Of a stretch of 42,095 nt of DNA, positions 36,521-42,095 are shown one piece after another; position 1 is the stretch's first letter; each line of letters begins with the position of its first letter. Source of the stretch: Schizochytrium sp. CCTCC M209059 (lineage: Eukaryota; Sar; Bigyra; Thraustochytrida; Thraustochytriidae); NCBI GenBank assembly GCA_000818945.1, contig KN805389.1, positions 127,687-169,781 of the forward strand, given 5' to 3'. Made by a program: the position numbers and the translations under genes. The notes beneath the pieces were generated by a model. The model was not told where the DNA came from and made no database searches. It saw only the letters and a list, made by a program, of their open reading frames with translations.

Positions 36521-37441
36521 GCTGCCGCCGCGCCCGCTCTCCGCCCCGTCCCCGTCCTCCGCGCCCGCGCTGCTCGCCCACCCGCCGCGCCGCGCCGCGC
36601 CGCGATGCAGCTTTGCGCCTCGCCCGGCCCGGTCAACGATTCGATTGAATGAATCCAACTCAAGCAGGCGAGGCAAGTCGTCGATCGACAAAAAAGCGAG
36701 GATCCGCATCGCACAACATCACATCGCCCGTAGGCCTAAGGTCACTTCGCATGGCACGATAAACATCGCATGACATAGCGTCAGACGACAACGCTCTCAC
36801 CCACGAAGTGGCCTCGGGCCTCGCGCCGAGGCCAGCGCTCCACCGCACCCCGACCACAGCCACCGCCGAGACCGTGCCTGTGACAGGGCACGCCAGGCCT
36901 TGGCGTGCATGCCTCGCCTTGCCATGCCATGCCATGCCATGCCAAGCTTTGCGCAGGCGCGTCCTTGGCCCGTCCCCGCCGCCCTAGCTGGCTGCAACGC
37001 GGCGGGTACGCTTCGTCGTCGTCGCCATCAGCGTCAAGACCAAGAACAACCAATCACTTGAAGATCATCTCATCACAGCCTGCGGCCGCTGGCAGAATTG
37101 TAGAAGACCTTCTTCTCTCCCTCCTCTTGTCTCTGTGTCTGAGGAGCCGCCGCTTCCGACGGTTGCCAAGGCTTGTGCCGTGAACGACCGGACGATCGAT
37201 CGATCGATCGATTCGTCCATCGACCCTTCGATGCATCGATCGACCCATCGCCGTGGACGATCGAACGGACGGCCGGCGCAGTTGCGCGCGCGCCCAGATC
37301 CGCTGCGCGCGCGGTCGACACCGGGGGAGGTCGAGCTTGTAGGCCGAGCGAGCGAGGGCCGGCTGTCGACGGCTGGACGCTGGCGGGAACGAGGGAGGAA
37401 TGGAGAGGTGTTGTTGTATACTTTAGTAGTAGGTCAGGGCA
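36521..37441. other. Spacer between RRP6-like and GltS-like genes
   Basis: About 920 bp, both flanking genes being on the minus strand. It holds four GCCAT units (36921-36940) and a GATC/ATCGAC-rich stretch (about 37192-37250). The first 190 bp could encode an N-terminal extension of the GltS-like protein if the ATG at 36709 is used. No other gene was seen. Confidence 0.5.
37194..37250. repeat. GATC / ATCGAC-rich tract
   Basis: Several perfect GATC units at about 37194-37212 run into degenerate ATCGACCC units. It lies in the probable 3' flank of the RRP6-like gene. Confidence 0.6.
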
Positions 37442-37547
37442 TCAAGAGGAAGGGAACCAGCCAAAGCCGTACGTGCTCTCCAGGCCGGGAGGCACCATGG
37501 GCCGCTTGCCGCTTCCATCAGGGGGAGGGAGTTCATGAGGATGGCGG

Positions 37548-37580
<33 letters not shown>

Positions 37581-40500
37581 GAACGTTGTGAATGCTGCTG
37601 CTGGCGGTGCTGCTGCTGATGATGGTGCTGCTGATGGTGGTGATGGGTCTGCTGCGCAAAATGTGCGTGGCGTTGCTGCTGGGAATGCTGCGCGTTCGAG
37701 CCCGTGTCTGCGTGCCCAAGCGCGTGCGCAGAGCTCGGCCGCTGCGGAGGCGCTGAAGGCGCCTTAGTCTGGCCAGAGGACCCCGAGGGCACAGGAGCCG
37801 CAAGCGACCCGGCACTGCCTGCACCTCCCCGTTGCGAAGACATCGGGTGAGCCTGCGGAGACACGGTAGCGTGCGGAAAAGCAAGCGGAGACACCGGCCG
37901 AGGCTGCATCCGCAGCGGCTGGTCAAGCACACGAGCAATCGCAAAGAGAACAGAGCCACGCAGCTGGAAAAGCAAAGGCGCTCGCGGGTTGCGCGCCGCG
38001 CTGACCGCACACTCGAGCTCGTGCGAGGAGATGGGGCCGAGTTTAGCGAGACTGTAGAGGACGTCGTCGTTCATGACGTAGTCGACCGATTCGTCCCGAA
38101 TGCGAGCCACAAGATCTCGCCAATGGGCGAGCGCCGCGAAAACGGCGCGCTGCACCGCCGAAACGGGTGCCTGCTCCTTGTGAGAACGCTGCAGCTCAGT
38201 GAGCTTGGCGCTGATGGACTCCTGTGAAACAGGTCGCTTCTGATAAGTGAGCAGGGCAACACCGCAGCTTCGCGCAAATACCTTGCGCATCGTGTCCTCG
38301 CCCGCATGAAAGTAGACCTGTCGGTACACGTCAAGCATGTAGTGCGAGAATTGCTGCGCATACTTGAGAAGTTCGAACGAAAGCGGCCGCGCGCGCCAGT
38401 CGGACCCGATCTCGCTCGTGTCGAGCTCGGCGCCGATACAGTTCTTGAGCATGAAGGCGAATGAGCGCTCCTGCAAGTTCATTTCCTCCGCAGCCAGGGC
38501 AAGGTCGACCATGTTGACGGCGTAAATGTCAAAGTCTCGCTGCAGCCAGCGCACAGGCCCTTCGGCGTTGTGCATGACCTTGACAATGTCCGGATTTGCA
38601 AAAAAGGACGCGAGAATGCTAATGTGCTGCCGCAGGACAAGCGTATCAATGACAAAGTCCGTTTCGTCAGTAGAGATTTGCAAAAGACAGAGAAAGCCCT
38701 GGTACGAACGGAACGAGTGGTTTTGCATGGCTACGCCGACTTCCTTGGCCCCGCCCGATTCCAGCAATCGCGCGAGCTCCTCGAGCTGATATTCCTGATC
38801 GACGAATTTGAAAGGGTACTGAAGCAGACTGTGCACAGGCCGGACTCTGTTTGTCCGTGGGACAGGCAGCTCGTTTGCGTAGCGAAGCCGCTCAATCTCG
38901 TCGGCGTATGGCGACTTCCACGGCTCGCTGAGCAGCTTTTCCCGGTTCAGTTGTGAGACAGCGTGCGGTTTGAAGCGGATGCGCGGCGTAAAGGGTGACG
39001 TCGTATTGTCCACAGGACCAAGAAGCTTGTGCTGGGGGCGAACCGGGTCGTCGTACGGGAGCGCCTTGACGCTCGCCTCGTCGAGATCATACGCCTCTTT
39101 CCAAACAGTCTCCACGGAGAAGGACTCGAGCGTTTGACTGATAAGATCCTCGGTCAACGAGTCAGCTGTGCGTAGGTTGGCTGCCAAATGAGCATTTTGT
39201 TGCTGCCTTTGTTGGTCTTGCTCTTGTTTTGTGTGTTGGGCGCGCTGGCTTTGCGTCTGTTGCTCATGTTGTTGTTTTTGAGCACGTGCCAAGGCTGCAT
39301 GGGCCTCCCGGACCTTGGCTTCCTGCGCGCCAACCTCACGTTGCAGTTCGGCGACCTTGCGCTTCATCGAATCGCGATCACCGCGGACTGTGTCCAACTC
39401 GCGGCGCAAATTGTGCATGGTGCGATCGAACCTCTCTTGCAGAGCAGCGTGGGTCTTACGCAACGATGTGAGTTCGCGTTTGCTTGCCTCACTGTTGCGC
39501 CGTTCCTTTTCAAGGTCCGCGCGCGCGCGATGCAGCTGGTCCCGAAGCGCATTGTGCGCCTCCCGGGACACCATATTTGCCGCCTGCGCTCCTCCACCTG
39601 AGCGCGCGTCTGCCTGTTGGCCTTGTCCGGAACCTGGTCCAGACGCTGTCTTACTGCGTCCAAAGATAGCACCTCGCTGAGATTCTGCGCCGCTGCTGCC
39701 ACTGCCGCCATTTCCTGCACCACCGACTCCAACACCAACGTTACTACCGGTGTTTGGTACACTGTTGGCAAGAGCATTGGCGCTCGCGTTTCCTGCGGCA
39801 ATTGCCGATGCTGAACCATAACCTCGCGGCCCGCTGGGAGGGGCGCCTCCAGAGCGCCAGTTCCTCCCCTGCGAAGAACCAGCTCCAGACGATGTCTGTA
39901 CCTTTGCCGATGAAGTGGTAGAGGGAACACTTGCGCTCATCCGCTCGCTTCCCTGTTGAGATACCTGTTGCTGTTGCGTTGGCCTTCGCTGCGTGGTCGA
40001 CGCAGGACCAGTGGACGCTAAGGATGGCGCTGGAGTCGGTGACGTCGAAGTGGAAGTCGACGACGCCTGAGCCGCCTGGGCGGCCTTGGCCGCCGCGGCC
40101 CGCTGCTGCTGCTCCTGGAGCTGCTGCTGCTTGCGTGCTTGCATCAAAGCGCGCTGTTCACGCTCCGCTTGTTGTTGCCGCATGAGCCCAAGCTGCACGC
40201 GCTCCGCAGCGGCAGCATCCTTGGCTGCAGTTAGTGCGCCCGGCTTACCTGAAGAGGAAGCAGGAGCAGCGGGGGCGCCCGCAGTCGCAGCAGAGGATGA
40301 GGGAAACGAGGTCGACTGCGCGCTGAGACCACTGGCGCTGTTGGCACTGCCACTTTGCGATTGGATTGAAGGGCTTCCAAAGAGCCGCTCGGAATTCACA
40401 TCCGGGGCCTCTTTGCCTCCTTGAGCAGAAGCCGACTTTGCAGCTGCAGCCGCGGCGGCAAGGGACGCCTTATGCTCCGCCGCTTTGGAGGATTTCATCA

Positions 40501-41278
40501 TGGATGGTGGTAAAGGAGCACTCTTGGCTGCGAGAGCGGCTGCAGCGGCCGCGGCCGAGATCGAAGAGGCAGGAACTCCAGAACCAGGTGCCCCGGGGCC
40601 GTATCCGCCACTATCGTAGCCCCCGCGCCCACCGCGAGAGCTGTTAGGAGGTTTTGGCCCAGCCCGCTCGCGAGAGTCCCACTTGGGTTCATTTTTGCCG
40701 TAGCGGCCACGACCGCCGCTACTGCTGCGCGGGCCACTACCGCCAATACCGCTGCCACCACCGCCAGACCCTGAGTTTGACCCGTGTCTCTTCATGGAGC
40801 TAAATGGGGTCGCCTCACTCCCGCTCGTGGAACTTTTCAGACCGGCCGCGTTCTTTGGTGGTGCCTTTACGGAAGAGGATCCGCCAATGGCTCCTGAGAC
40901 AGAGGATACGGCGCTTGGACCGCTATGGCCAGCTCGCAGCACGGAAGTGGGCACCTCCCCAGGTCGGGGCATGATACTTCCATCGCTTGAGACAATGCGA
41001 GCTGCTTGTTTGCTCTGGCCCTTGTCGATTGGCGCCCAAGGCGACTTGCGTAGCTCGTTGGCCGCAGCCTGCGGGTCGGGCCCGCCGCTGCTTGGCCCGT
41101 TGAGACTCACCATACCGTGCATGCTGGAGGCAGTCTTGCCATACTCGACGGGAGCAGCAGCACCACCGGCAGCACCAGCAGCAGAAGAAAAAGAAGAAGA
41201 AGAAGAAGAGGAAGAAGAAGAGGAAGAAGCGCGCAGGCTTGCGCTCTGGGTGCCAGAGGAAGACGACAGACGGTTCAT
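37442..41278 (-). CDS. RRP6/EXOSC10-like protein with inactivated exonuclease site
   Basis: 1,278 residues. Residues 1-570 are low complexity (Ser, Gly, Ala, Gln). About 575-700 form a charged coiled coil. The conserved core starts near 725 with the RRP6 leader block (PVDNTTSPFTPRIRFKPHA, then an acidic YADEIERLRY segment). The RNase D-type 3'-5' exonuclease fold spans about 825-1000 (HSFRSYQGFLCLLQIS, FVIDTLVLR, DIVKVMHNAEGPVRWLQRDF). An HRDC domain follows (about 1035-1100, HWRDLVARIRDESVDYVM), then a Gln/His-rich tail. RRP6 is the nuclear exosome's distributive exonuclease. Here the four DEDD metal ligands are replaced by Ala850, Gln852, Pro908 and Phe977, while Tyr973 remains. It should therefore be catalytically dead and act as a scaffold or RNA binder, unless the alignment misleads. 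The frame is intact. Confidence 0.92.
37549..37581 (-). repeat. (CAG)n polyQ tract in the RRP6-like gene
   Basis: About eleven CTG units on the plus strand, coding Gln on the minus strand, in the C-terminal Gln/His-rich tail. It adds to the CAG tracts in the FIBP-like gene and the cyclophilin-like leader. Confidence 0.9.
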
Positions 41279-42095
41279 GAGCGTGGACCCAACCGGATCC
41301 TCTCTTGAACTTTTGATTGCCTGTATCTGCCAAATTCAATCGACGCTGGCCCTCGTCTGGTGTGGCTGACCCCTTGAATAGAAAGCAAAATTTGGGGAGA
41401 AGAAGGAGCAGTAGTAGTCGCAGTAGTAGAAGAAAAAAGAAGAGAGACAGAAAGTCAAAAGGTCAAAAGGTCAGAAAAGAAGAAAGCAGTAAAGAAAAAG
41501 GAGAAGCTGCTCCGGCCAAGGAAGAGTAACCAACAAAACGCCAGGCCACTCAGCAGGTTCAAATAATATGTCGAGCAAGTCAATTGCCTTGACTCTTGGC
41601 CTTGGCCTGGTTTCTTGCCAAAGGAAAAAAGCCCCCAGCAGACCACGAAACTCGCTCACCCACTCCCAGATGAATCGATTAACCTAATCGACTCTTTCAA
41701 AATGGCCACGCAACCTTTCAAAGTTCAGTGGATCCAACGACACGAAAGAGTGAGCCCGACCGTTCCGTCCGGAAGGAGTGTTTTTTTCTTTCCACGTCAC
41801 GAGTCCACAGTTTCAGCAACAGCTTTAGCCACGACGTTCGATTCGCTCGCTTGCGCTTGCTCGCTTGTGCTTGGTTGCTTGTTTGCAAGGCGGTTTTAGG
41901 TGCCCTTTTTTCTTTCCTCGGGTCCTTGGATGCTCCGTTTCTTGCAAGGCTTGGAGGAGAGTATCTCACGGACAGCTAAGCTAGCTCGTGTTTTGTAGAC
42001 GTCCGTACCGACGCGTCCGACGTCCGTGCGTGGGCAAGCCCTGCGACGGCACCGCCGCTGCGCGCAGGCGAGGAGCCGCTAGCCGAAGCAAGGTC
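41279..42095. other. 5' flank of the RRP6-like gene to the window end
   Basis: 817 bp with no recognised gene. On the plus strand it includes a purine-rich stretch (about 41395-41515, AGAAG-rich) that would be pyrimidine-rich in the RRP6-like leader or promoter. An AGCTAAGCTAGC sequence lies near 41976-41987, of the same style as the leaders before kinase 2 and the SMG7-like gene. Short frames show no similarity. Confidence 0.45.

Noticed and set aside
36521..36709. 63-residue extension of the GltS-like protein from the ATG at 36709
   Set aside because: It is possible, but the internal ATG at 36520 gives a much better mitochondrial presequence. Kept only as an alternative.
1..42095. tRNA, rRNA, snRNA or transposon sequences
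   Set aside because: I looked for tRNA T-arm/anticodon patterns, U6-like sequence, and transposase or reverse-transcriptase motifs and saw none. A covariance-model search would be needed to exclude small RNAs.

Overview
The window reads as nuclear DNA from a gene-rich, GC-rich heterotrophic protist. Twelve protein genes are supported. Every one is a single uninterrupted reading frame (about 140 to 2,620 codons), so no intron is needed anywhere. Long Gln, Ala, Ser and acidic low-complexity tracts interrupt otherwise conserved domains. CAG/CTG and other microsatellites occur both in genes and in leaders. The set (p300/CBP acetyltransferase, CDPK-like kinases, SMG7, RRP6, FIBP, RNase-kappa-like, F-box/ankyrin) is eukaryotic. 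A plant-type zinc finger inside the p300/CBP catalytic domain together with CDPK-like kinases fits the SAR group. A thraustochytrid/labyrinthulomycete stramenopile is my best guess; this is inference, not a sequence match.

Layout. 0.5-8.3 kb (+): a giant p300/CBP-family histone acetyltransferase. 8.9-9.6 kb (-): a small Tim17-like membrane protein. 11.9-18.3 kb (+): two neighbouring CDPK-like kinases, both starting with a myristoylation signal and both with degenerate EF-hands. 18.5-20.5 kb (-): an FIBP homologue carrying a polyQ/acidic insert. 20.5-22.3 kb: a long leader region with a perfect 10-bp minisatellite (about 62 copies) and a short run of N. 22.3-23.9 kb (+): F-box/ankyrin protein. 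24.9-27.5 kb (+): SMG7/EST1-like protein. 27.7-30.2 kb (-): SNF1/AMPK-type kinase. 32.4-32.8 kb (+): RNase-kappa-like small membrane protein. 33.2-34.1 kb (-): membrane-anchored cyclophilin-like protein. 34.6-36.5 kb (-): mitochondrially targeted stand-alone glutamate-synthase-like flavoprotein. 37.4-41.3 kb (-): a very large RRP6-like protein whose exonuclease site has lost all four metal-binding acidic residues.

The genes do not form one pathway. Loose themes are signalling kinases (three), RNA surveillance (SMG7-like and RRP6-like), chromatin (p300/CBP) and mitochondria (Tim17-like, GltS-like). The best leads are the catalytically dead RRP6-like protein, the roughly 765-residue insertion inside the p300/CBP catalytic domain together with KIX/TAZ1 order opposite to animals, the paired myristoylated kinases with decayed Ca2+ sites, the six-frame-open minisatellite, and a cluster of GCACTTGC boxes upstream of the RNase-kappa-like gene. 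No tRNA, rRNA, transposon or CRISPR was recognised.
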